Source: Alisma plantago-aquatica (taxonomy: Eukaryota > Streptophyta > Magnoliopsida > Alismatales > Alismataceae). Taken from it: 64,000 bases of DNA. This document shows, one piece after another, positions 26,960 through 36,135 of this stretch. Each line of letters opens with the position of its first letter. The stretch's first letter is position 1. The position numbers and the translations under genes were made by a program. The stretch lies in assembly GCA_963693085.1 (NCBI GenBank), contig OY856413.1, positions 466,421,379 through 466,485,378 on the forward strand. Direction: 5' to 3'. The notes under the pieces are model-generated. The model saw only the letters and a list, made by a program, of their open reading frames with translations. It did not search any database and was not told the DNA's origin.

Positions 26960-27087
26960 AATGGCCTAAGTATGCTTAAGGACGTTCTAGACAACTTCTA
27001 GGGGTTTCGAAGTTCTTAACTAGCCGTTAGGTACAAAGTTGTTGCTTTAACAACGGCTAATTAATTTATTCTGCAGTTGCTGTCAGA

Positions 27088-27296
27088 GACCATCTCGGTC
27101 GACAAATGGTCGACCGAGACACCTACTCGGTCGAAGTTTTGTCGACCGACAGGCTCTCTGGAACAAGTGATTTGCAACGTCTTTCTTCAACTACCAACTA
27201 ACTTGTCTGTTGTGTCTAACGGCTACTTTGGATCTTTCTCGGTCGAGAGGTTTGTCGACCGAGAGTGTCTCGGTCGAGGAGTTTGTCGACCGAGAA
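27088..27296 (-). repeat. CTCGGTCGAC hairpin array in 3' LTR
   Basis: Four inverted repeats: two at 27093-27142 and two at 27238-27296. The first has a perfect 10-bp stem (CTCGGTCGAC / GTCGACCGAG) around AAATG. The others have 7-9 bp stems around 7-8 nt loops. Confidence 0.9.
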
Positions 27297-27631
27297 TGAT
27301 CCTGTTTCAAGGTTTCAATTTAAGCACTAATTATATGTGTGAGTGTGCAAAGGTGATTCTATTCAAATGGGATGACATGTCTAACTATGGTGTTTGGCTA
27401 GGGAAAATCTAACGCTTGATTTACATGCAAATCTAAGTACTTGTACATTATATATTTGTACAAGTTTTACAACATTGATTACATTGCATGAAAATATAAC
27501 TAAGTAAGCTCTTGGATTTTCCCTTGCTACTTTGTCATCCTGCACACTCAAGTAGCTCGTTAGATTAATAAGAATGAAATGTTTGTCATCATCGAAACAA
27601 AGGGATTTATCATAATATCCAATTTATCCAA

Positions 27632-27647
27632 CAATCTCCCCCTTTTT
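27632..27647 (-). other. Polypurine tract at the 3' LTR
   Basis: Reads AAAAAGGGGGAGATTG on the minus strand, overlapping the first LTR bases. This is the characteristic Sirevirus polypurine tract. Confidence 0.9.
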
Positions 27648-27803
27648 GAAGATGACAAACATTTCCAAAATATGAAATAAGGAAATATAACTCATGTGAG
27701 TTTCATACCTGAAAATTACCTTTTGTAGCCATTTATGTTTTGCAAGTGAGTGTTGGCCAAGATGTGATGAAAACTCATTTATATTTTTGATTTTTATATT
27801 CTT

Positions 27804-28304
27804 TCTCCCCCTTTGTCATTTCAAAAAGATATCCAAGTTGAATATTTTATTTTTCTTCTCCCCCTTAATATTATGCTCCCCCTTAAATAGATATCCTATT
27901 AGAAACATGGATTTTTGTCTAATTTATCCACAATTTGTTTCTCAATAATTTGCAAAGGATGTTAAGCCTTGAAATGATATGAGATTCCCTTAAGCATATG
28001 ATGAATATATATTGATTTCTCATTTATCAAAAGATGTTAAGCCCTAAATTAAATGAGAATCCTCTAAGCTTAGAGTACATAAAAATGTCTCCATCCAAAT
28101 GCAGGGGATGTTAAGCCCTATTTTGGGTAGAGAGTTCCTTCAAGTACAAGATACTATTTTGAATAAATTCATAAATCGCTTTATAATCAAGGAAAATGTC
28201 CAGCTACACATGGTGGTTACAATGTTTTTGTAAGCTTCTTCAATCAAATGGTCAAAGTTGTTTTTAAGATCTCCCCCGAAGTCTTATGCTTTGCTCCCCC
28301 TTAG
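27804..28304 (-). other. Additional upstream polypurine tracts (five)
   Basis: Minus-strand GGGGGAG cores at about 27804-27814, 27853-27868, 27875-27887, 28269-28281 and 28293-28304. Multiple polypurine tracts before the 3' LTR are a known Sirevirus hallmark. Confidence 0.8.
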
Positions 28305-28417
28305 ATAGATATCTCAAATGAAAGTTTGAGTACTAAATAAATATATAAAATGTTGTAGATGATCTCCATGATTTAACAATGATGTATGCAATTTATGTCA
28401 GTCTGGAAAATAGAAAC

Positions 28418-28490
28418 CCGGTCGGTCGACAATTGTTCGACCGACAGTGTTCTCGGTCGACTAGTTGCTCGACCGAGGATGTTTCTGGAG
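28418..28490 (-). repeat. Hairpin pair of the GGTCGAC type downstream of ORF2
   Basis: Two inverted repeats: GTCGGTCGA...TCGACCGAC with a 7-nt loop, and CTCGGTCGA...TCGACCGAG with an 8-nt loop. Same stem sequence as the LTR array. They lie between ORF2 and the polypurine tracts. Confidence 0.85.
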
Positions 28491-28750
28491 AACTGTTTTG
28501 TCATTTGTCAATTTAGCCACAATTTTAATAGTTGCCTGTTTTAATTATTACTCCCCTTATTTGTTATGCTCTACAATAATGAACTTATAATCCATATTTG
28601 TTGAAGATGTCTCATATGCTTAAAAAAATAACCATTTGAATCAAGCAAAGATGGCAAACTTCATTCAATAGCTTGGAAAATATTACAATCATATAGAAAT
28701 GACCAATTAATTACAATCCTTGTCATTACAACTAGTACAACTTCAACACT

Positions 28751-30199
28751 TCACTTGAAAGATTTAAGAATTACATCGATGTCCGGATCCTTCCCAAGGA
28801 ATGGCTCGGCTCCATAATATTTGACCAGAGTTTGCCAATCCAAAGCACCTGTCGTAGTTAACGCATATGCTTCCAGAAATGTGGGAACTCGGTCAAATCG
28901 GAAGTGAGCAGCTATATCTTGCAATTGTATGGAGGAAAATTGAGTATGTGCAAGATCCATTGATGGTGGAGGTGGAGTTTGATAGTAGTTGTATGAAGGG
29001 TTAAATGGGTTGAGCATGCCAGGATTTAAGGAATGCGGATATTCATCGGTTTGGCTTGGAGAAAGATTTTGCATTCTTTGATTTAAGTATGTCATGGCAT
29101 GGTGGGTATAGTTGAGTTGGTTACTAAGATGATATTGGGAGCCGACAAGATAAGTGAGAGTATTTTGGATGGGATCAACAGAAAGATTAGTAGGAGGAGG
29201 GGGTGGTGGTATATCTTGATGTGATGATTCTCCTTCTACTCTTGCCCTTTTATGACCAAAGTCAATCCCCATCTTCTCTACTGTATTCTTACTTATCTTT
29301 AGTGGTCTACGCTCCCATGTATACCCCATATCTTCAATTTGTAACTTAAGACAATGTTGAGTGATCTGGCATACAAAATCGGCATACGGTGGATTGCCAG
29401 AAAACTCAAGCATGTTTTTAAGTATTATGCGAATGAAGTTTATAGGAATTTCTTTTATGATAGCATAAATTAGACACATGCGGAAAATAGGGACCTCAGA
29501 TTTATTGTCTCTAGGATGTATGTTTGTGGAAACAATGAGGTTTACTATCCTACATGCAGGTTTCAGGTTTATTGCATAATAGGTTCCCCTATCTTCATGA
29601 CAAGTGGTATTGGTTTGAAATATGGCTCTTTTTATATCACTAAGGCTAGTGGAGTGGTCATCATGGGATAATAAATTTAGTGGATTGCCGGTGGTAAGGT
29701 CAAGGAAATCTTGGTATTCATCTATATCAATTTCTAGCATATCAAGAATATCCCCTTCGGTAAATTTAAAACTACGCCCATTGACCATGGTGTAGAAGAA
29801 TGTGGTTTCATTTTCGGTGTGGGATAAGAGATTGGCATAGAATTCGTTGACTACCTTAGTGGAATAGAAAGGAAAAGAAGGATTGATGAAGTCCTTCAGC
29901 TTTTGCACTCCAAAGAGATTCTCCAGATCGACTATGTTGATGAAGTCCATAGCTTCGACCGGGCGTCGGGGAAGAGGAGCTTTAGAGGAAAGTTGTAGAT
30001 ATCGATCTCCAGCATCTCCGTCGACGAAGGCGATGTCGTTGATGATCGTCAGTGGCGGAGTGGCTTCCCGATCTTCTCTTCTTTTTCTTCCGGCGACTTT
30101 CTTCTTCCCACGGACAGCTGAGGATGAGGCCATTTGTGTTTCTTGAGTGTGGAGAAGAAGCAAGGAAGATTGGAGGATAAGAATGCTGAAGGGTTGCAC
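28751..30199 (-). CDS. ORF2: putative plant transposon protein (Transposase_32-like), 482 aa
   Basis: Intact 482-codon frame. The first Met is at 30199; a second at codon 23 (30133), followed by Ala-Ser-Ser-Ser, may be the real start, because the first 22 residues look like translated leader. A basic, NLS-like stretch (KKKVAGRKRR, residues 32-41) is followed at about 80-310 by a region I recognise as the 'putative plant transposon protein' type found in many plant retroelement ORFs, with the block Val-Asn-Glu-Phe-Tyr-Ala-Asn-Leu and a later Cys-Leu-Ile-Tyr-Ala-Ile segment. Then come a Pro-rich run (PPPPPPP, near 330) and a Gln/Tyr/Pro-rich tail. Its biochemical role is unknown; the name does not prove transposase activity. 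It occupies the slot between pol and 3' LTR where some Sireviruses carry an env-like ORF. A TATA box sits 70 bp upstream. Confidence 0.75.
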   Translation of the reverse strand: MQPFSILILQSSLLLLHTQETQMASSSAVRGKKKVAGRKRREDREATPPLTIINDIAFVDGDAGDRYLQLSSKAPLPRRPVEAMDFINIVDLENLFGVQKLKDFINPSFPFYSTKVVNEFYANLLSHTENETTFFYTMVNGRSFKFTEGDILDMLEIDIDEYQDFLDLTTGNPLNLLSHDDHSTSLSDIKRAIFQTNTTCHEDRGTYYAINLKPACRIVNLIVSTNIHPRDNKSEVPIFRMCLIYAIIKEIPINFIRIILKNMLEFSGNPPYADFVCQITQHCLKLQIEDMGYTWERRPLKISKNTVEKMGIDFGHKRARVEGESSHQDIPPPPPPTNLSVDPIQNTLTYLVGSQYHLSNQLNYTHHAMTYLNQRMQNLSPSQTDEYPHSLNPGMLNPFNPSYNYYQTPPPPSMDLAHTQFSSIQLQDIAAHFRFDRVPTFLEAYALTTTGALDWQTLVKYYGAEPFLGKDPDIDVILKSFK

Positions 30200-30268
30200 G
30201 AAAATACACTAGAGATGGACTATGGAGGCAAGGAAATGCAAGTGTGAGTAAGTGACTCGTTTTTGCTC

Positions 30269-30278
30269 CTATTTATAG
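30269..30278 (-). promoter_or_regulatory. Internal TATA box upstream of ORF2
   Basis: CTATAAATAG on the minus strand, 70 bp before the first ATG of ORF2 and about 20 bp downstream of a six-member GTCGAC motif array. Nearly identical to the LTR TATA box (CCTATAAATAGG). Suggests ORF2 has its own promoter. Confidence 0.5.
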
Positions 30279-30289
30279 CATTCCAGCGA

Positions 30290-30560
30290 CCTGGTCGGTC
30301 GACGAATGAGTCCGCAACGGTCGAGTTGCAGACGCACCACTTGGTTCCCCAACGGTCAAAAAAACGGTCATAACGGTCGGTTTACAACGGTCGTATCCAA
30401 CGACTATTTCTCGGTCGAGCACTTGTCGACCGACGTTGTCTCGGTCGAGCATTTGTCGACCGACAGTTCGTCCGATATTGAGTCTGTTTAGTATTTGTCG
30501 GTCGAGAGAGATGGGCTGACCGAGGTTCTCGGTCGACGAATCCGTCGACCGACAGACTTA
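30290..30560 (-). repeat. CGGTCGAC hairpin array before ORF2
   Basis: At least four inverted repeats with TCGGTCGA / TCGACCGA stems (30409-30436, 30439-30466, 30497-30523 imperfect, 30528-30554), plus single half-motifs AACGGTC at 30330-30395. The TATA box follows directly in the direction of transcription. Confidence 0.88.
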
Positions 30561-31282
30561 CTGAGTACAATTTTTAAAGCTGATTTTTAAATGCAAATGG
30601 TAGATCATTTTTGTAGAGCATATATATGGATATTCTAAGGGAGTAATGTTGGGATAATTTAAGGCTTTAAATGATAACAAGTGATTTAATTTTCAAGAAA
30701 AATTTTATATTAAGATTTGGTCCAAAGAGAGAATTTCCAAAATAAGCAATTTTTGTCGAAGCTTATTTTAGGTCGCCCTTGACTACGACCATAGCGCCCC
30801 TTAGTCAAGTTTTATTTTAACCAAGAGGCAAATTTTGCAGATATTTTTCAGATTTGAATATATTGAGTCTAATATCTGCATAAAATTTAAATGTCAAGTT
30901 GAAGCATACTACTTAATTGGAGACATAATTATTTCAAAAATACTGAGTTAGAGATTTTGTTGCAAGCAATAACATATAGCTGATAAGTTATTTTGCTGGC
31001 TTGCAAACAATTTTCTATGCGCACCCAATGATGAAAGCATGGTATAAAGCATACAATGATAATTCCATTTTATAATTAGTATATGTATAGACCAGAAAAT
31101 ACTTTTACAAAAAATCATATATGAAAATAGGAATTTTCTTTTTCATTTGACTTAGACTTTAAATCATCTAGGGAACAAACTAATATTAATTTCATTTATA
31201 TTTTTAATTATGTAGAGTTGAGATAGACATAGAAATATGCAACTAATGTCATTGGTCAAATCTCAACTTTGATTTTGTTCAT
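30561..31282 (-). other. Non-coding spacer between ORF1 and ORF2
   Basis: AT-rich, without a reading frame; this is where pol would lie. It holds an inverted repeat CTTGACTA...TAGTCAAG (about 30778-30809). Confidence 0.6.
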
Positions 31283-32167
31283 TTAGTTTGGAGGTTTTGG
31301 AACCCAAACTAACTCTACATCTTTTCTCTTATAAGGACATGAAAATGAATAGTGACCAAGGCGCAAACAGTAATGACAACATATTGAGTCAACTTCATAT
31401 CTTTTTCTATGGTTGTGTCCTATGTTGTCATTGGGTGAGGATGTCCTTTTAGGTACATATATAGATTGGGTTTGTGACTTTCTCTGACTAGGTTGTTGAT
31501 GAGATTTTCCTTTAGGCTTGTAACCTAGTCCTCTTCTCCCAATTTGTTGATAGGGATTATCTAGAATTTGATCAAGAATGCCATGATTATTCAAACTACG
31601 AACTTGTTGTTGTAGCTTGGCAATCTCATCCATTCTTTTCTTAATGTCTATTTTTGCTTGGTCTAGATTGGATGACAATAAATTTCTTTCTTTAACAATA
31701 GTGTCATAATCTATATGGGTGCATAATAATGGTTGTTTTTTAAGATCGTTTACTTGAGTCTGTAAGTTTGAATTTTCAACAGAAAGGAGCTTGCAATCGG
31801 CTTCCATAGATTTTAACTTAAGATTAGAAAATTTATTTCCCTCTTTAAGATCCTCATTTTCAGATGCAAGAGCAAGAAGTTTAACATTTAGATCATCATT
31901 TTCCTTATTTGATTTCTTTAATTTCTTTTTGCACTCAACATATTTATTATGTGTTTCTTCAATAATAGCAACTAGTTCTTCTTTAGATAAATCAAAAAGA
32001 CTTACCTCTTCTTCTTCTTCTTCACTAGTTGTAGCAATAAAGCATTCTTTGTGCTTATCCTCTTCCTTTGATCTCCATGGGCATCCGGTTGTTTTGTGGT
32101 TTGTTCCTAAACACCAATTGCAGCATGTAGTGGTTTCGTCCAAGCATTTTTCACCATTTCCCTCCAT
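31283..32167 (-). CDS. gag: ORF1: truncated Sirevirus-type Gag (coiled coil plus two zinc knuckles), 294 aa
   Basis: Intact frame starting about 35 bp after the PBS. A CX2CX4HX4C zinc knuckle lies at residues 16-29 and a second at 264-277. Between them are an acidic run (EEEEEE near 50) and a long heptad-like, Lys/Glu/Leu-rich coiled coil (about 60-200). It ends Val-Trp-Val-Pro-Lys-Pro-Pro-Asn; a Trp-Val-Pro-Lys motif is typical near the Gag-Pol border of this lineage, so the frame stops about where Pol would continue. The N-terminal UBN2-type Gag domain is missing. It could package RNA and oligomerise through a helper Gag; that is inference. Confidence 0.8.
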   Translation of the reverse strand: MEGNGEKCLDETTTCCNWCLGTNHKTTGCPWRSKEEDKHKECFIATTSEEEEEEVSLFDLSKEELVAIIEETHNKYVECKKKLKKSNKENDDLNVKLLALASENEDLKEGNKFSNLKLKSMEADCKLLSVENSNLQTQVNDLKKQPLLCTHIDYDTIVKERNLLSSNLDQAKIDIKKRMDEIAKLQQQVRSLNNHGILDQILDNPYQQIGRRGLGYKPKGKSHQQPSQRKSQTQSIYVPKRTSSPNDNIGHNHRKRYEVDSICCHYCLRLGHYSFSCPYKRKDVELVWVPKPPN

Positions 32168-32199
32168 TCTTCAAGACCTGGTTAGGGTTCCTTGAAGCC

Positions 32200-32213
32200 T
32201 GCTCTGATACCAA
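32200..32213 (-). other. Primer-binding site (initiator Met tRNA)
   Basis: Minus-strand TTGGTATCAGAGC follows the 5' LTR end (TTTTCA) with a 1-bp gap. Complementary to the 3' end of plant initiator tRNA-Met. Confidence 0.92.
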
Positions 32214-32938
32214 TTGAAAACTACTAGAGGGGGGGTGAATAGAGTTTTATAGATAATTTAACAATTATTGAACTCAAACAACCACAATGAAAAATATTGG
32301 ACAAGGAGACACAAGGTTTAGAGTGGTTCCAACTATAGCAAATACTATAGCCGTCAATCCACTACCCGGTTGCTTACCCAACCGGGATTTGAAAAGAAAT
32401 TTATTTTATTACCTATTTAAGGAATTTACATAAAATACAATCTCTTTTCCTAAACCCTTCAAGCAGCCTTCACCTAGAAGTAATCGCCAACCTTGAAGCA
32501 GCCTTCCCTTGAAGTACATGCACCAACTCCCGTTGCACCAGCCTTCTGAAGTAGCTTCCCTTGCGATAGCCTTCTTGAAGTAGCTTGAAGTCCCCTTCTC
32601 CACCTGAGAAGTCAACCCTCTCCAATCCGCAGCCTCCAACCCTAGGAGTAGCAAGGAGAGTACAAAAGATAAACAGGAACAAGAAAGAAAAAGGAAATTA
32701 CAACTTATCCTTTAATCCCAAGGCTTGATATGCCTAGATCAAGCGTAAGATCTCCTAGCCAAGTATGTGAACTTGTGATTGCTGTGGGTAGGAGAATCTA
32801 GCCTATAGAACACGAGATTGAGCTAAGGAGAATGTAGGCCAATGATCACAGTGCTCAAATTACTTGCAAAAGATTGCTCAAGTATGCTCAAGTGTATTCT
32901 CAAGTGTAACAAGTGAATTCTAGTGTCCTATGGCTTGT

Positions 32939-32950
32939 CCTATTTATAGG
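32939..32950 (-). promoter_or_regulatory. TATA box in 5' LTR
   Basis: CCTATAAATAGG, about 130 bp downstream of the hairpin array. Likely core promoter for the element RNA. Confidence 0.65.
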
Positions 32951-33078
32951 AATGGCCTAAGTATGCTTAAGGACGTTCTAGAAAACTTCTAGGGGTTTCT
33001 AAGTGCTTAACTAGCCGTTAGGTACAAAGTTGTTGCTTTAACAACGGCTAATTAATTTATTCTGCAGTTGCTGTCAGA

Positions 33079-33287
33079 GACCATCTCGGTCGACAAATGG
33101 TCGACCGAGACACCTACTCGGTCGAAGTTTTGTCGACCGACAGGCTCTCTGGAACAAGTGATTTGCAACGTCTTTATTCAACTACCAACTAACTTGTCTG
33201 TTGTGTCTAACGGCTACTTTGGATCTTTCTCGGTTGAGAGGTTTGTCGACCGAGAGTGTCTCGGTCGAGGAGTTTGTCGACCGAGAA
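33079..33287 (-). repeat. CTCGGTCGAC hairpin array in 5' LTR
   Basis: Same four hairpins as in the 3' LTR, with one C-to-T change in one stem. Confidence 0.9.
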
Positions 33288-33624
33288 TGATCCTGTTTCA
33301 AGGTTTCAATTTAAGCACTAATTATATGTGTGAGTGAGCAAAGGTGATTCTATTCAAATGGGATGACATGTCTAACTATGGTGTTTGGCTAGGGAAAATC
33401 TAACGCTTGATTTACATGCAAATCTAAGTACTTGTACATTATATATTTGTACAAGTTTTACAACATTGATTACATTGCATGAAAATATAACTAAGTAAGC
33501 TCTTGGATTTTCCCTTGCTACTTTGTCATCCTGCACACTCAAGTAGCTCGTTAGATTAATAAGAATGAAATGTTTGTCATCATCGAAACAAAGGGATTTA
33601 TCATAATATCCAATTTATCCAACA

Positions 33625-33629
33625 GTGAT
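33625..33629. repeat. Target-site duplication GTGAT (right)
   Basis: Pairs with 26218-26222. Confidence 0.95.
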
Positions 33630-34614
33630 GTCTTTTGCCCACTTATGAGGTGGATGTATATGTTGGTCACTTATGTGGTGGCTAGTTTATATATTCTGAC
33701 TATACTTTCTACTTGCCTCTACATTTAACATGCTATGTGATTCAGTAGAACTAGAGTAGTGTAATTGCATTGGTTTTTATGGAAGATGTGTTATTTCCTA
33801 CCAAGCAGATGTAATATTTCCTGCTCTTTTGGGATGGAAAGGAACCTCATACCCAAGGCAAGATGTGTGATTTTTGGCCCATGTTTTATATATTTGGGAG
33901 ATTGGAAGTATTCCTTTCTCTATCAGGTTTCAAGTTTATGAGACTTGGCCACCTTTGTGTTTATATTGTTCTAGGGCTATGCTTATCTCATATGCATGTA
34001 GGTTGATGATGATTGTAGGGGTGTGTGCCCTACTTTCTTTACATGTTCTAGTATGGCACAACTTTATTGTTTTAATTATGGCAAGTATCTCTTTTGTTAT
34101 TGAAAATCATTTCTCTTGATACCCACTTGGGTTGTCCTTATCTTTTTGATGGGAAGCCTTTACACTTTGATGTCCTTTATTCCATATATTGCTCCATTTC
34201 CTATTTAGTATGCACATACCAGCCTTTGTTGATGTCATCTATTATCTCTTCTTGTTGGGGTATTCTTCCAACCCTAGGTGAAGGACTTCGATGATAAGGC
34301 ATGAAGTTTTGGACTAGCTTAAGGAGTTAAATCTTGGAGACAAAGTTGTTATGGTTTAGATTTCCTCTACTTAGATCCTTATGTTATATTACACATGTAA
34401 ACCCTTACGGGATATTATGATGTACTTTTATAATAACCTTGTGATAAATTGAATATAGTCAACATTATTATTCTGCTACTATACTTTGGTTGTTTTGAAT
34501 ACCATTTACTAAAGTTTGAAAATTTTGCACCCATTTCAGCATACCTTTGAGTGTGTTTGGAATGGATGTTTTATTCTTCAAATTTTAGTAAGGGGGTGAT
34601 CCCACCTCCTTACA

Positions 34615-34619
34615 TCTAC
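34615..34619. repeat. Target-site duplication TCTAC (right)
   Basis: Pairs with 24200-24204. The following text (ACATGCTATGTGATTCAG...) resumes the L 5' LTR. Confidence 0.85.
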
Positions 34620-35452
34620 ATCACACATGCTATGTGATTCAGTAGCACTAGAGTAGTGTAATTGCATTGGTTTTGGGGTTATGTGCCCTTTATGCTTTTG
34701 AGATGGGGGTTATGTGCCCCATACACATGTTTCAACTTTATGAGGGTTGGCCCAATTTGATATATTTGGGAGTTTGGTTATGTGTAATTCTCTATCAGGT
34801 TTCAAGTTTATGAGGCTTGGCCGCCATTGTTAGTTATATTGTTCTAGGGCTATGCTTATCTCACATGCATGCAGGTTGATGATGATATGTGTTGTGTTTC
34901 CCATCGTGGTAGTGGATGTATATATTGATAGAACATTCTTTTTATTTGTTGGTTATGGAAAGTATCATGTTATTGTGATCTTTTGTCTTGATACCCATTT
35001 GGGTGGTACTTATCTCTTCTATGGGAATCCTTACTTTATTTGATGTCCTTTACTCCATAAATTGCGCAATTTACTATTTTATATGCATATACCAGCCTTT
35101 GTTGATGTCTTCTATTTTTCTCTTCTTGTTGGGGTATGCTTCCAACCCTAGGTGGAGGACCTGGATGACAAGGCATGTTGACCTGGACATCGATTGAGAT
35201 GTTAAAGCTTAGAGACAATCTTGAGGTGGTTTAGATTTCCTCTATGTGGATCTTTATGATGTAAGTTGGTAACCCTTTGTTTAATTGAGTATAGTCATGT
35301 ATTTATTTTGCTGCTGTACTTTGGTTGTTTTGCATACCATTAATAAAGATTTGAAAATTTTACACCCACTCCAAACATACCCTTGAAGTTTGTTTGAACT
35401 GGAGGTTCTATTGTTCAAATTTTTAGTAGAGAGGTGATTTCGCTTCTTTACA
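34620..35452 (+). repeat. 5' LTR of element L, second part
   Basis: Continues the LTR interrupted at 24204 and parallels the end of the solo LTR (33700-34614) over its length. Ends CTTCTTTACA directly before a primer-binding site. Confidence 0.85.
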
Positions 35453-36135
35453 ACATGGTATCAGAGATAGTAGTCGGAATCTGACTATTTCAATTTTGTC
35501 TCCCTGTAAGAACCCTTGACTTTGCTAGTTACCGTAAAGTGAAATGTTGACCCTAGATTTGATCAGTGATGATCTTTTTATACAATAAGGTTTGTTTTGA
35601 GGACAAGATTAGTTTATGAGAAGACCCTAATATGGAAAATTTGTGACTTGGTATCTCGTTTTGATTTTGGGCCCTAATTTCAATTTTCAATCACAAAAGT
35701 TTTTCACAACAAATTATTTTCCATATAATACTATATGTATAAAACAAAATGTTTTCTCTAAATTTTCTCAAAGTTTTCTTGAACTGTCACAATGAAGAGA
35801 AACTCTAGTTTGATTAGAATCTAACCCTAGTTTTTGTGACTAGGATTGATATAAAGGTGTCGTTGACCTACCCTATGACTTTTTGATGTTCATGTAGGGT
35901 TGATAGGTTAGAGACACAATTACCTATAACTCAACCCTAGATGGTATGACTTTTAGTTGGATACATGAAAAATATAAATCTCTAAAATGCTCACAACTAA
36001 GAGATGTGGGTAGCTCTAAAAAGTTGTTTCGTTTGACTTGTTAGGTTGAACCTTTTTAAGGGGTGGAGAGTAATTGGTTGTTGAAGTTTGGATCAATAGA
36101 TTTCGATGACGAAATCCTTTTAAGGGGTGGAGTGT
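35453..36135 (+). mobile_element. Interior of element L: 683 bp, non-coding
   Basis: Begins with PBS TGGTATCAGAGA (35456-35467) and ends with the classic Gypsy 3' border text GATGACGAAATCC...TTTTAAGGGGTGGAG. No gag or pol is visible, so L is either a deletion derivative or a non-autonomous element with outsized LTRs. The flanking signals fit Ty3/Gypsy. Confidence 0.8.
36118..36135 (+). other. Polypurine tract of element L
   Basis: TTTAAGGGGTGGAGTGT directly before the LTR start TGTAACATAC. Confidence 0.8.

Larger units (their letters stand above)
26223..27633 (-). repeat. 3' LTR of the Sirevirus-like element (1411 bp)
   Basis: In element orientation it starts TGTTGGATAAATTGG and ends AGTAGTTTTCA. 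It includes the CTCGGTCGAC hairpin array at 27088-27296 and a CCTATAAATAGG box at 26948-26959 (reverse). Apparent minus-strand frames (26418-26691) are present in both LTRs but overlap each other and resemble no protein. Confidence 0.95.
26223..33624 (-). mobile_element. Non-autonomous Sirevirus-like Copia element (7402 bp)
   Basis: Complete minus-strand element: 5' LTR 32215-33624, PBS 32200-32213, ORF1 (Gag tail) 31283-32167, ORF2 28751-30199, a series of GGGGGAG polypurine tracts, 3' LTR 26223-27633. TSD is GTGAT. By eye the LTRs differ at 14 substitutions and one 1-bp indel over about 1410 bp (about 1%), so insertion is recent. The AAAAAGGGGGAGATTG-type tract, multiple polypurine tracts, palindrome arrays and a coiled-coil, double-CCHC Gag tail point to the Sirevirus lineage. 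Protease, integrase, RT and RNase H are absent, so movement would need a partner element. Confidence 0.9.
32215..33624 (-). repeat. 5' LTR of the Sirevirus-like element (1410 bp)
   Basis: Same as the 3' LTR apart from 14 substitutions and a 7-G versus 8-G run. The hairpin array at 33079-33287 precedes the TATA box at 32939-32950 in transcription order. Confidence 0.95.
24205..34614 (+). mobile_element. L-family solo LTR, itself split by a Sirevirus-like element
   Basis: Starts TGTAACATACTAGATC, like the 3' LTR of L at 36136, and ends CTCCTTACA, like the L 5' LTR end at 35452. No internal region or second LTR accompanies it, and TCTAC duplicates flank it. About 3.0 kb remains when the 7.4-kb insert at 26223-33624 and one TSD copy are removed. 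Its middle (24640-25970) differs from the other L copies and carries its own tandem repeats. Most likely formed by LTR-LTR recombination. Confidence 0.85.

Noticed and set aside
30778..30809. Inverted repeat CTTGACTA...TAGTCAAG as a terminator
   Set aside because: No U-run in the right place, and plant transcription does not use such terminators; kept only as a spacer note.
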